Shown: positions 1 to 6,233, counted from the stretch's first letter. The stretch: DNA of 13,036 nucleotides from DASRTE01 sp035316885 (GCA_035316885.1 DATHII010000301.1:1-13036), one strand, 5' to 3'. Numbers and translations: made by a program. Notes: generated by a model from the sequence alone, not told the origin.

Positions 1-222
1 CACGGGACGCGAGAGGTGCGCAGCTTGGGGTACTCCGTCCGCGGCTCGACCGCGACCCAGCCCGCCGGCTCGTCGTCGACGTGGGCCACCAGCCCGCTGG
101 CACTGGCACCGGCGCGAGTCGGCGGTGGTGCCGAAGATCGCGGCGAGGTCGTCGCACGACGCCTCGTTGGCCGGGACGGCGGTCAGCCGCTCGGCCGCGA
201 CGGGTTCGCTCACGAGCGCCAT
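1..222 (-). pseudogene. GNAT family N-acetyltransferase, 5' part, frameshifted with probable internal deletion
   Basis: This would be an acetyl-CoA-dependent N-acetyltransferase, cut by the left window edge. Reading starts at ATG 222 (GTG 213 is an in-frame alternative giving a GTGA overlap with the DinB stop). The first frame gives an N-terminus with LAAIFGT and then RRCQCQ (about bases 97-111), a Cys-rich motif I associate with one actinobacterial GNAT subfamily. That frame then turns into Arg/Gly-rich nonsense. From base 98 a second frame continues with SGLVAHVDDEPAGWVAVEPR and TEYPKLRTSRVP to the edge, which is the typical GNAT beta4 strand and following loop. As I recall the family, about 30-40 residues normally separate the two motifs, so roughly 100 bases appear lost as well as the frame. 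It lies directly downstream of the DinB gene and overlaps it, so the two were probably co-transcribed. The rest of the gene is outside the window. The family assignment is from memory of motifs. Confidence 0.6.
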
Positions 223-782
223 CCGGGCGGTGGGTCTTCCCCGACCAGGCCGTCCACCGCCTCGCGGAGCAGGTCGGCGTGCCCGGTGTGCCTGCCGTAC
301 TCCTCGACCAGGTCGCACAGGAGCCGGCGCAGGCTGGCGTGGCGGCCGTCGGGCGCGGACAGGTGGACGAGCTGGTCGAGCCCGCCGTCGGCCAGGGCCG
401 CGTCGAGCCTGGCGCGGGACCGCTCCACCGCGCCGTCCCACAGCGCGTAGAGCTGTTCGGGGGTGTCGTCGGCGGCGGAGGTGAACTCCCAATCGTTGTC
501 GCCGTCCCAGCCGGTGGCGTCCCACGGAGCGCCGAGCGGCTCCCCGCTCAGCTTGGTGCTGAAGGCGTAATCCTCCTGGGCAGCGAGATGCTTGAGCAGG
601 CCGCCCAGGGTCAGCGACGAGGCGGCGGTGCGGGCCTGCAGCCCGGCCGCGTCGAGCCCGCCGGCCTTCCACCGGAACGTCGTACGCAGCCGGTCGAGGG
701 CACCGACGAGGTGCTCGACCTCGGTGCCGGCCAGCGGAGGGTCCCACGGAGGGTCGTTGGTCGTCGTGTCGTTGGTCGTCAT
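210..782 (-). CDS. DinB / DUF664 (mycothiol-transferase-like) protein
   Basis: A 190-residue cytoplasmic protein of the DinB-like four-helix superfamily, closest to DUF664. Members are metal-binding, and some use mycothiol or another low-molecular-weight thiol as cosubstrate in detoxification. The substrate here is unknown. The family pattern is clear: SLTLGGLLKHLAAQED around residues 56-71 carries His65, and EYGRHTGHADLLREAVDG at residues 161-178 carries His165 and His168. These three His residues form the usual metal site. Length is normal and no lesion is seen. The ATG at 782 is preferred because the conserved domain begins soon after it; sequence further upstream is the promoter region of the divergent regulator. 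The N-terminus is a low-complexity Thr/Asn/Asp stretch. The 3' end overlaps the broken GNAT gene. The divergent WYL-type regulator 61 bases away is the expected controller but is itself broken. Confidence 0.88.
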   Translation of the reverse strand: MTTNDTTTNDPPWDPPLAGTEVEHLVGALDRLRTTFRWKAGGLDAAGLQARTAASSLTLGGLLKHLAAQEDYAFSTKLSGEPLGAPWDATGWDGDNDWEFTSAADDTPEQLYALWDGAVERSRARLDAALADGGLDQLVHLSAPDGRHASLRRLLCDLVEEYGRHTGHADLLREAVDGLVGEDPPPGWRS

Positions 783-843
783 GGGGGCACCGTAGGCGCT
801 ATTTGCGGACGTATCGTTTCCGTAATCGTGGGATCCTGCCCGC
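783..843. promoter_or_regulatory. Divergent promoter region between DinB gene and WYL-type regulator, with candidate operator
   Basis: These 61 bases separate two divergent genes. An imperfect inverted repeat lies at 806-822: CGG-ACG-TAT-CGT-TT-CCG, with arms ACG/CGT and outer arms CGG/CCG offset by two bases. This is a plausible binding site for the adjacent regulator. On the minus strand TACGGT (794-789) sits six bases before the DinB ATG, a TANNNT -10 spacing that would give a leaderless transcript. No convincing -35 box was found. All of this is inference from spacing and symmetry. Confidence 0.3.
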
Positions 844-1605
844 GTGGACGCCTCGAACCCCACCGCCCGCGCGCTGCGGTGCCTGGAACTGCTGCAGGAC
901 AGCCCCGGGATCACCGCGAACCGGCTCGCGGACAAGCTCGGCGTCTCCGACCGCGCGGCACGCCGGTACGTCGCCATCCTGCGCGAGGCCGGCGTCCTGG
1001 TCGAGTCCGTGCGGGGTCGCTACGGCGGCTACCACGTCGGCCGCGGCCTGCGGCTTCCGCCCCTGATGTTCAGCGCCGCCGAGGCCCTCGGCCTGGTCAT
1101 GGCCGTGCTCGACGGCCACCACGACGCCAGCGATCCCACCGACCCGGTCGGCGGCGCGCTCGGCAAGATCATGCGGGCACTCCCGGAGCCGGTGGCCGCC
1201 CAGGCCGAGGCGGTCCGTCAGACCACCGCGCCCGCCCCGGACCGCGCCGCCGCCCGGCCCGACTCCGCGACCACGACCGCCCTCGTGCAGGCCTGCTCGA
1301 ACCACCGACGGGTCCGGCTCGGGGCTACCGCACCGAGGCCGGCTCGGAATGGCTCATCGAGGTCGACCCGTGGGCGGTCGTCGTACGCCACGGCCGGTGG
1401 TACCTGCTGTGTCAATCGGACCACTCGAGCCGCTCGACGCCCAGACCACCCGCCTGGTCGGCAGCACCAGCAATCCGGTGTGTACGCCAAGCAATTCGCG
1501 GCGATCCCGGCCCCGTACCGGATCCTGAAGCCCCCCGAACTCCAAGAGGCCGCGCGCGCCCTCGGGCAACGGCTACTGGCCGCCAGTGAGAATCCACGCC
1601 CCTGA
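844..1605 (+). pseudogene. HTH-WYL (YafY-type) transcriptional regulator, broken by several frameshifts
   Basis: The gene begins at GTG 844. Its first frame codes a good N-terminal winged helix-turn-helix (GITANRLADKLGVSDRAARR, residues 20-39), the wing GRYGGYHVGRGLRLPPLMF and the linker up to CSNHRRVRL (bases 1294-1320). After that the WYL sensor domain is scattered. Frame 3 from 1323 reads GYRTEAGSEWLIEVDPWAVV and then RHGRWYLLCQ. Frame 2 from 1424 reads LEPLDAQTTRLVGSTSNP. Frame 1 resumes near 1480 with VYAKQFAAIPAPYRIL, then PPELQEAARALGQRLLAAS and a stop at 1605. The usual stretch of about 60-70 residues between the WYLLC and RLVGSTSNP motifs (family knowledge) is missing. A 253-residue frame stays open throughout, so an automatic caller may report an intact gene, but its middle is nonsense. 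Only the DNA-binding half could be functional. It would be expected to control the divergent DinB operon. Confidence 0.85.
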
Positions 1606-1815
1606 CCCTGTGCACGCATTCGCCAGGCCGACTGGGTTTCGCCGGACCAGTGCCGAACACCAAGCCGAGAACGTGGTGCCGGCGTCCAGAATCGCCTGCG
1701 CATCGGGGTGAAGGTAGCGGCTCGTTTACCGTGGTCGGGCGGACGGTTGAGCAACCCACCCCGTGTGCCGCCGAGTGCGGTCCCCGGGCGGCACACGGCT
1801 CTCGTGGCCGGTCCG
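1606..1815. other. Intergenic stretch without a recognisable gene
   Basis: These 210 bases lie between the convergent broken regulator and the alpha/beta hydrolase. I translated both strands by eye and saw no familiar motif. Its only clear structure is the hairpin at 1761-1798. It may include further eroded remains of the regulator neighbourhood, but nothing supports that directly. Confidence 0.4.
1761..1798. terminator. Perfect 12-bp hairpin between convergent genes
   Basis: CCGTGTGCCGCC at 1761-1772 pairs perfectly with GGCGGCACACGG at 1787-1798 around a 14-base loop. It lies 18 bases beyond the stop of the minus-strand hydrolase and between convergent genes, the expected place for a bidirectional terminator. 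No T-run follows on either strand, which is common in high-GC actinobacteria. Confidence 0.6.
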
Positions 1816-2520
1816 TCAGGCCCCGGATGCGCCCCGCGCGATTTCGCCGATGACCGCGGCGAGCTCCTGCGGGCGCGACCACATCGGCCAGTGGCTCGTC
1901 GGCAGGTCGACGTACGTGACGTTACGCAGATCGGCGAGCCCGCCGAGGAAGCCCCAGCCCTCCTCGACGCCGGCCTTGTACTGCTCCGACGTGAACGCCG
2001 TGCACACGACCGTGGAGGGCACATCGAGGCGAGCGTCGTTGGTCAGCTCGGCCGCGTCGCGCAGTGCCCCACCCGGCTCCGGAACGGCCCGCCGCCGGAA
2101 GGTCTCGAGCTGCTCCTCACTGATGCCGTCGAGGTTCTCGTCGAGGTTCTCCCACGAAGGCAGCGGCTTCTCCACGCCGTCGAAGTCGGGGTCGAGTGCA
2201 CCGATTCCCGCTCCCGTGTCGACGTAGACCATGGCGGCGATCTTCTCTGGAATGCGGTCACTGGCTGCGTAGCCGGGGGTGCCGGCCCCGCTGTGCACGG
2301 CGAGCACGACGGGACGCCCGGCCGCCGTCACCGCCTCGCAGATCGCGTCGACGTGGTGGGCGAGCGTGATCGAGGACCGGTCGGCGTCAAGCGATTCGAG
2401 ACCGGGCAGCGTCACCGCCGTGACGTCGTGCCCGTCGGCGCGCAGGGCGGCGGCGACCTCGTCCCACGCCCACGCGCCGAGCCAGAACCCGGGAACCAGG
2501 ACAATCGGTGTGGTGTTCAT
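1816..2520 (-). CDS. Alpha/beta hydrolase family protein
   Basis: A 234-residue serine hydrolase of the alpha/beta fold, cytoplasmic, with no signal peptide. The N-terminal strand and oxyanion-hole loop read IVLVPGFWLGAWAWD (residues 6-20). The nucleophile elbow is AVHSGAG (residues 74-80), with Ser77 as nucleophile and His in place of the more usual Gly-His context. The catalytic His is expected in LPTSHWPMWSRP (His210). I could not assign the acidic triad member with confidence. It resembles a common actinobacterial subfamily of small esterase-like hydrolases of unknown substrate. ATG 2520 is the start: the conserved domain begins five residues later. No strong Shine-Dalgarno precedes it, but TAGGTT ends six bases upstream, fitting a leaderless message. 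A perfect 12-base tandem duplication at 2128-2151 adds a repeated ENLD within residues 124-131. Unlike its neighbours it seems intact. Confidence 0.88.
   Translation of the reverse strand: MNTTPIVLVPGFWLGAWAWDEVAAALRADGHDVTAVTLPGLESLDADRSSITLAHHVDAICEAVTAAGRPVVLAVHSGAGTPGYAASDRIPEKIAAMVYVDTGAGIGALDPDFDGVEKPLPSWENLDENLDGISEEQLETFRRRAVPEPGGALRDAAELTNDARLDVPSTVVCTAFTSEQYKAGVEEGWGFLGGLADLRNVTYVDLPTSHWPMWSRPQELAAVIGEIARGASGA
2128..2151. repeat. Tandem 12-bp duplication inside the hydrolase gene
   Basis: GTCGAGGTTCTC occurs twice in direct succession (2128-2139 and 2140-2151). On the minus strand it codes ENLDENLD, an in-frame insertion of four residues. It is probably slippage or recent duplication, and it does not disturb the frame. 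Confidence 0.8.
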
Positions 2521-2722
2521 GCGCCAAACCTAGGGTCAGCCTCCGACACCCTTCCGCGTCGGGGACGACGGACGGAACGGTCGGGTCCGTCCGAGCACGG
2601 AACGGGCGGCTCGCCTCGGCCAGTTCCGGACCAACGGCGCGCACGATGGCCACGCGAGCGGCCGTTCCCCGCCGCCCTCGGACGCCACTGTCTGGCCTGG
2701 CACGGTCGGCCGTCGCCAACGG
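2521..2722. other. Intergenic stretch upstream of the hydrolase
   Basis: These 202 bases separate the end of the broken phosphotransferase gene from the hydrolase start. On the minus strand TAGGTT at 2532-2527, six bases before the ATG, could be a -10 box. No -35 box, terminator hairpin or small gene with family resemblance was seen. Confidence 0.35.
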
Positions 2723-3377
2723 TCAGACGAGGTCGGACAGGACCTCCTCGATCCACGGCGAGCTGTCGCCACCATCGACGGGTTGGAGTGCAGGTAGTAC
2801 GGCAGGGCGATGACACATCCAGACACGACGAGCCCACGGGCACGGCGGCGCGTCGCGTCGTCCGCGCCGACGATCTCGTAGAACGCATGCCGGCTGGACC
2901 GGTCGAACAGATGCCAGGCCGGGGTGACGTCGTAGGCCGGGTCGCCCGTCGCCATTGCCCCGAAGTCAAGCACCACGCGCTGCGTATCGACGAGTCCCTG
3001 GCACTGAGCGAGAGCAGCGCGGAAGTAGGCATCGCGCCCGACGAGCGGCAGCCCTCGGACGAACCCCTCGGACCCGGGACGCGGCGCGTCGGTCATGTCG
3101 ATGCTTTGCAGCTCCGCGACGAACCGACCGAGAGTCCGAGCTGTCTCGCTCATCGAGTCGATGCGCCCGGTCAGGGCGTCCTCGCCAGTCAGCCACCGCA
3201 CCACCGCACAATGGAACTGATAGCCCTCGCCCGGCTCTCCGGTTGCCACGACCTGAGGCACGTCCGCGACACGTGCGCGGCGACGACCGCGTACTCAGGC
3301 ACCTGCTCGGCGACCAGCCGGCGCGCCATCGACACGTCGATGCCGATCTCGTCGGCGTGAAGGCGGGTCGGCGACAT
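2723..3377 (-). pseudogene. Aminoglycoside phosphotransferase (APH) family protein, broken, catalytic loop lost
   Basis: This is the remains of an APH/choline-kinase-fold phosphotransferase in three frames. The start ATG 3377 has a strong AAGGA seven bases upstream, and the N-terminus LHADEIGIDVSMARRLVAEQ is typical. The frame is then lost after VPEYA (about 3290). A second frame picks up at about 3260 with VPQVVATGEPGEGY, without the ATP-binding glycine-rich loop and VVRLP strand. It continues through VVRWLTGEDA and FVAELQSID to QCQGLVDTQ, then jumps in frame to VVLDFGAMATGDPAYDVTPA. The roughly 40-residue segment that normally carries the HGDLxxxN catalytic loop is absent, although the metal-binding DFG remains. 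After NPSMVATARR (about 2762) a one-base lesion shifts the true C-terminus, IEEVLSDLV with TGA at 2723-2725, into the third frame. No kinase activity is plausible. The expected full length is near 290-300 residues. Confidence 0.85.
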
Positions 3378-3512
3378 GTGTCCATCCTTGACGGCGGTCA
3401 GGGCGCGGGACAAAGCCATAAGTAACGCTGCTCGCCGAACAGCGTCGAACGAACCAGCGCTGGCCCCGCAGCCGCAGTGACAGCGAGCCCCGACACGGGA
3501 CTCTGACGTGGT
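3378..3512. other. Intergenic stretch upstream of the broken phosphotransferase
   Basis: These 135 bases hold the AAGGA Shine-Dalgarno for the ATG at 3377 and presumably the promoter. On the minus strand TTACTTAT near 3416-3425 is AT-rich for the region and might be a -10 element. I saw no gene. Confidence 0.3.
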
Positions 3513-3545
3513 GCGGCGCGCCAGGCGTGATGCCTGGCGCGCCGC
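3513..3545 (-). terminator. Perfect 14-bp hairpin terminator after the LVIVD gene
   Basis: GCGGCGCGCCAGGC at 3513-3526 pairs perfectly with GCCTGGCGCGCCGC at 3532-3545 around the five-base loop GTGAT. It begins 22 bases after the stop codon of the minus-strand LVIVD gene. The stem is almost all G-C and no U-tract follows, as is usual for high-GC actinobacterial terminators. Confidence 0.8.
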
Positions 3546-3567
3546 GTCTGCCGGTGGGACCGGTGAC

Positions 3568-5394
3568 TCAGCTGAGCGTGTCGATCAGATCCAGCAGCGC
3601 CTGCTTGAGCGTGGCCTGGCCCGCCGAGTCGTCGAGTCGCCTGACGGCGTTGTTCAGCTGATCCAACGCCGACGCGGTCTCGCCCTGACCGACCAGCTTC
3701 TCGGCCTTGTCAACGGCCTGTCGGACCTTGTCGGCCGTCTGGGCGTCGATGTCAGCGGCCCGGACCACCTGGTCGAGGTTGGCAAGCACCACGGCGAAGC
3801 TCGGCGCCGCAACCAGTTCGGACATCAGCTGGGAGTTGAACTGGTCCAGCTGTACCTCGGAGGCGGCCTCGATCTCGTTGGCGGACAGCTGGTCGCTCGC
3901 CAGCAGACCGAACGTGTCGAAGCCACGGGCGATCTCGGTGCCGTAGATGAAGCCGTTGTACCAGTACGTCGCCCATAGGCCACCAAGGTTGAGACCCGTG
4001 GGATTGTCTGGCGTGGTGATCGGGCCGCGGTCGAGGAACGCGATCTCGACCGGGTTCGCGGTGTCGGTGAAGTCGACGACCGAGATGCCGCCCTGGTACC
4101 AGGCCTGCACATAGATGTCGCGGTTCGGTACCGGGATGACCGACGAGTTGTGCGCCACGCAGTTCTCCTGCGAGGTCTGCACCGCCGGCATCTTGTAGTA
4201 GCTCGCGAACTCCATCTCCCCGTCGACGATGTCGAACAGAGCGTCGGCACCCCACTCCGGCAGGTCGGTCACCCGGCAGCGTGCACTGGTGCCGCCGCCC
4301 CACTCGTCGGTGAACATGACCTTGGTGCCGTCGTTGCTGAACTGTGCGGAGTGCCAGTACGAGAAGTTGGGGTCCGACACTGCGTCCAGCCGTACCGGGT
4401 TCACCGGGTCGGAGATGTCCAGCAGGATGCCGTTGCCCTGGCAGGCGCCGGCGAGCAGGCCGATCTCAGGGAAGGCCGAGACGTCGTGGCACGTGTTGGT
4501 GTTGGGCAGCGGCGAGTAGGGAATGCCGGACGGGTGCAGTGCGCCGGGAAGGGTGTTCTGCAGGCCGTTGAATGCGCCCGTGGCGGGGTCGGTGAAGATC
4601 CGCGGCTGGCTGACGACCTCGGCGTCCTCGGGAGCGTCCAGGGGGACCTTGATGACGTCGATGCGCCACTGGGTCGGGTTTCCGGTTGTCACCGGGGCCT
4701 GAGTGAGAGCAGCGTTCTCGCAGCCCGCCAGCTCCAGCGGCGACCGGACACCTGCGGTGCCCGAGTTGTAGACGTAGATGTTGTCATCGTCGTTGGGGTC
4801 CGTGACCAGCGTGTGCGTGTGCGAGCCGCGGCAGAGCTGCACGCCGGGCAGCTGGACCGGGTTGTCGATGTCGCTGATGTCGAAGATGCGCACCCCGCGG
4901 AAGCGCTCCGGGTTGACCGCGCCCGGGGCCCCTTGCGTGCCGCAGTCGATGCGACCTCGGGTCTCCTCGACCGAGATGAACAACAGGTCACCGAACACCG
5001 ACGGGTCGCCCTGTCCACCCGGGCAGACGAACGAGGTGCTCAGGACCGGGTTCTCCGGGTCGCTGATGTCGTAAATCTGGAAGCCGTTGAAACTGCCAAC
5101 GATCGCGTGGTTGCCGGTGAACGCTAGGTCGGAGTTGGCGAACCCGATGCCCGTGAAGCCCGTGGGCGGCGAGTCGAAGGGCGCGACCCGGGGGTCGTTG
5201 TCGAGCAGGTCGATGTTGCTGCTGGCTTCTGACCAGGGGATGTACCCCGGATCGAGGCCGACCCGAGGGTCTGTGCCCTGGGCAGAGGCCGCAGCGGGGA
5301 GCAGGCCGCCGAGCAGGAGCATGGCTCCGATGACCGTGACGACGCGGCGTCTCATGCGATGTGTACGAGTGGGAAGTGCTGGCTTCATGGCCAC
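3568..5394 (-). CDS. Secreted LVIVD-repeat beta-propeller protein with FIMAH-like C-terminal domain
   Basis: An exported protein of 608 residues. Residues 14-38 form a signal peptide: MRRRVVTVIG, a hydrophobic core, then PAAASA with cleavage before Gln39. LVIVD-type beta-propeller repeats are visible at GFQIYDISDPENPV (104-117), GVRIFDISDIDNPV (167-180), GILLDISDPVNPV (322-334) and GISVVDFTDTANPV (436-449). Histidines occur in conserved-looking places: SHTHT (192, 194), CHD (303), YWHSA (348) and CVAHNS (415). The mature part has eight Cys (124, 151, 188, 225, 302, 318, 373, 412), an even number that fits disulphides outside the cell. From about 535 to 608 an Ala/Leu/Gln-rich helical region resembles the FIMAH domain. 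No enzymatic role is established for this family; a metal-dependent function is my guess. GTG 5394 (GGAGAG just upstream) is the chosen start; ATG 5388 is nearly as good. It is divergent from the DUF305 gene. Confidence 0.85.
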   Translation of the reverse strand: MAMKPALPTRTHRMRRRVVTVIGAMLLLGGLLPAAASAQGTDPRVGLDPGYIPWSEASSNIDLLDNDPRVAPFDSPPTGFTGIGFANSDLAFTGNHAIVGSFNGFQIYDISDPENPVLSTSFVCPGGQGDPSVFGDLLFISVEETRGRIDCGTQGAPGAVNPERFRGVRIFDISDIDNPVQLPGVQLCRGSHTHTLVTDPNDDDNIYVYNSGTAGVRSPLELAGCENAALTQAPVTTGNPTQWRIDVIKVPLDAPEDAEVVSQPRIFTDPATGAFNGLQNTLPGALHPSGIPYSPLPNTNTCHDVSAFPEIGLLAGACQGNGILLDISDPVNPVRLDAVSDPNFSYWHSAQFSNDGTKVMFTDEWGGGTSARCRVTDLPEWGADALFDIVDGEMEFASYYKMPAVQTSQENCVAHNSSVIPVPNRDIYVQAWYQGGISVVDFTDTANPVEIAFLDRGPITTPDNPTGLNLGGLWATYWYNGFIYGTEIARGFDTFGLLASDQLSANEIEAASEVQLDQFNSQLMSELVAAPSFAVVLANLDQVVRAADIDAQTADKVRQAVDKAEKLVGQGETASALDQLNNAVRRLDDSAGQATLKQALLDLIDTLS

Positions 5395-5543
5395 GGGCTC
5401 TCCACCTCCGAGGTACCGACATCCCCGCCAGGCCGCTGTAGCGGCTACGCAGCGAGGACCTTACGATGGCGAACCGACCCTACTGGTCAGCAGCGTCGAG
5501 GGCCATGGGCTGTACAGACTTACTACTCTCCTGGATCGGACAT
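5395..5543. promoter_or_regulatory. Divergent promoter region between LVIVD and DUF305 genes
   Basis: These 149 bases must carry both promoters. Two short inverted repeats stand out. ACCTC-C-GAGGT at 5404-5414 overlaps the LVIVD gene's GGAGG Shine-Dalgarno. GTAGC-G-GCTAC at 5438-5448 overlaps a GCCGCT-GT-AGCGGC repeat at 5432-5445. Either could be an operator shared by the pair. No clear -35/-10 pair was identified. An upstream in-frame ATG for the DUF305 gene (5466) also lies here. Confidence 0.3.
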
Positions 5544-6233
5544 ATGCGGAGATCACCACTGTTGTTGATCAGTCGCCGAACTCTCGTCGCCGGGATGGCC
5601 GTACTCGTCGTCGCGGCGTGCACGTCGGACGACGGCGAGGCGGACGCACCGCCGGTCGTCCAGCTCGGCCCGCCGGGCGAGACGGGCACGCCACTCACCG
5701 ACGACGAGGTCGCTGAGCTGGACCAGCCCCAGTACACCCCCACCGACGTCGCGTTCGTCCAGCGCATGATTCCGCATCACGCGCAGGCGCTGGTCATGAC
5801 CGACCTTGTCGCCGAACGCGCCGGTAGCGACGACCTCCCTCTGATGGCCGAGCGCATGGACGTCTCCCAGGGCGACGAGATCGCCCTGCTGGAAGAGTGG
5901 CTGGAAGACCGCGGCGAGGACGTCCCCGACGCGACCGGCGAGCCCGGTCAGCATGGCGAGGATGGCCAGTTGATGCCCGGCATGCTCACCGAAGACGACC
6001 TGGCCCGGCTGGAGGCCGCAAGCGGTCGGGACTTCGACGAGCTGTTCCTGCTGTACATGATCCGCCACCACGAGGGCGCGTTGGTGATGGTCAGCGAGCT
6101 GCTCTCCGGCGGTGAAGGCGGCCAGGAGTCGGCGCTGTTCCAGCTCGCTCAGCACATCGACTCCGACCAGAGCATCGAGATCGCCCGGATGAAGAGCCTG
6201 CTGGCCGAGATAGCCGCAACCCCGGGCCCCTGA
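5544..6233 (+). CDS. DUF305 lipoprotein (putative metal-binding), Tat-type signal
   Basis: A 229-residue lipoprotein with a duplicated DUF305 (ferritin-like helical) domain. The signal SRRTLVAGMAVLVVAAC (residues 10-26) combines a twin-arginine-like motif with a lipobox (VAAC), so Cys26 should be lipidated and the protein anchored outside the membrane. An acidic linker follows. The two half-domains each carry the family signature: FVQRMIPHHAQALVM (71-85) and FLLYMIRHHEGALVM (168-182), with His78-His79 and His175-His176. The protein is also Met-rich. Some DUF305 proteins, such as cyanobacterial CopM, bind copper; a similar role here is inference. The acidic EWLEDRGEDVPD and a short Gly/His linker separate the halves. 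ATG 5544 is chosen because it gives a normal signal peptide length. ATG 5466, with GAGG eight bases upstream, would add 26 residues and spoil the signal, but cannot be excluded. It converges on der. Confidence 0.87.
   Translation: MRRSPLLLISRRTLVAGMAVLVVAACTSDDGEADAPPVVQLGPPGETGTPLTDDEVAELDQPQYTPTDVAFVQRMIPHHAQALVMTDLVAERAGSDDLPLMAERMDVSQGDEIALLEEWLEDRGEDVPDATGEPGQHGEDGQLMPGMLTEDDLARLEAASGRDFDELFLLYMIRHHEGALVMVSELLSGGEGGQESALFQLAQHIDSDQSIEIARMKSLLAEIAATPGP

Noticed and set aside
81..1589. A 502-residue plus-strand open frame spanning the DinB gene and the regulator
   Set aside because: Most of it is antisense to the DinB gene or out of frame. Only the short GYRTEAGSEW stretch is real, as a displaced piece of the WYL domain.
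1708..3360. A 550-residue open frame on the plus strand
   Set aside because: It runs antisense through the hydrolase and the phosphotransferase remnant, has no recognisable motif, and exists because GC-rich third positions suppress stops.
2723..3377. Programmed frameshifting as an explanation for the broken phosphotransferase
   Set aside because: No slippery sequence with a downstream structure was seen, and whole conserved blocks are missing, which frameshifting cannot restore.
4150..5127. A 325-residue open frame antisense to the LVIVD gene
   Set aside because: It has no family resemblance and lies wholly opposite a gene with a clear signal peptide, repeats and terminator.
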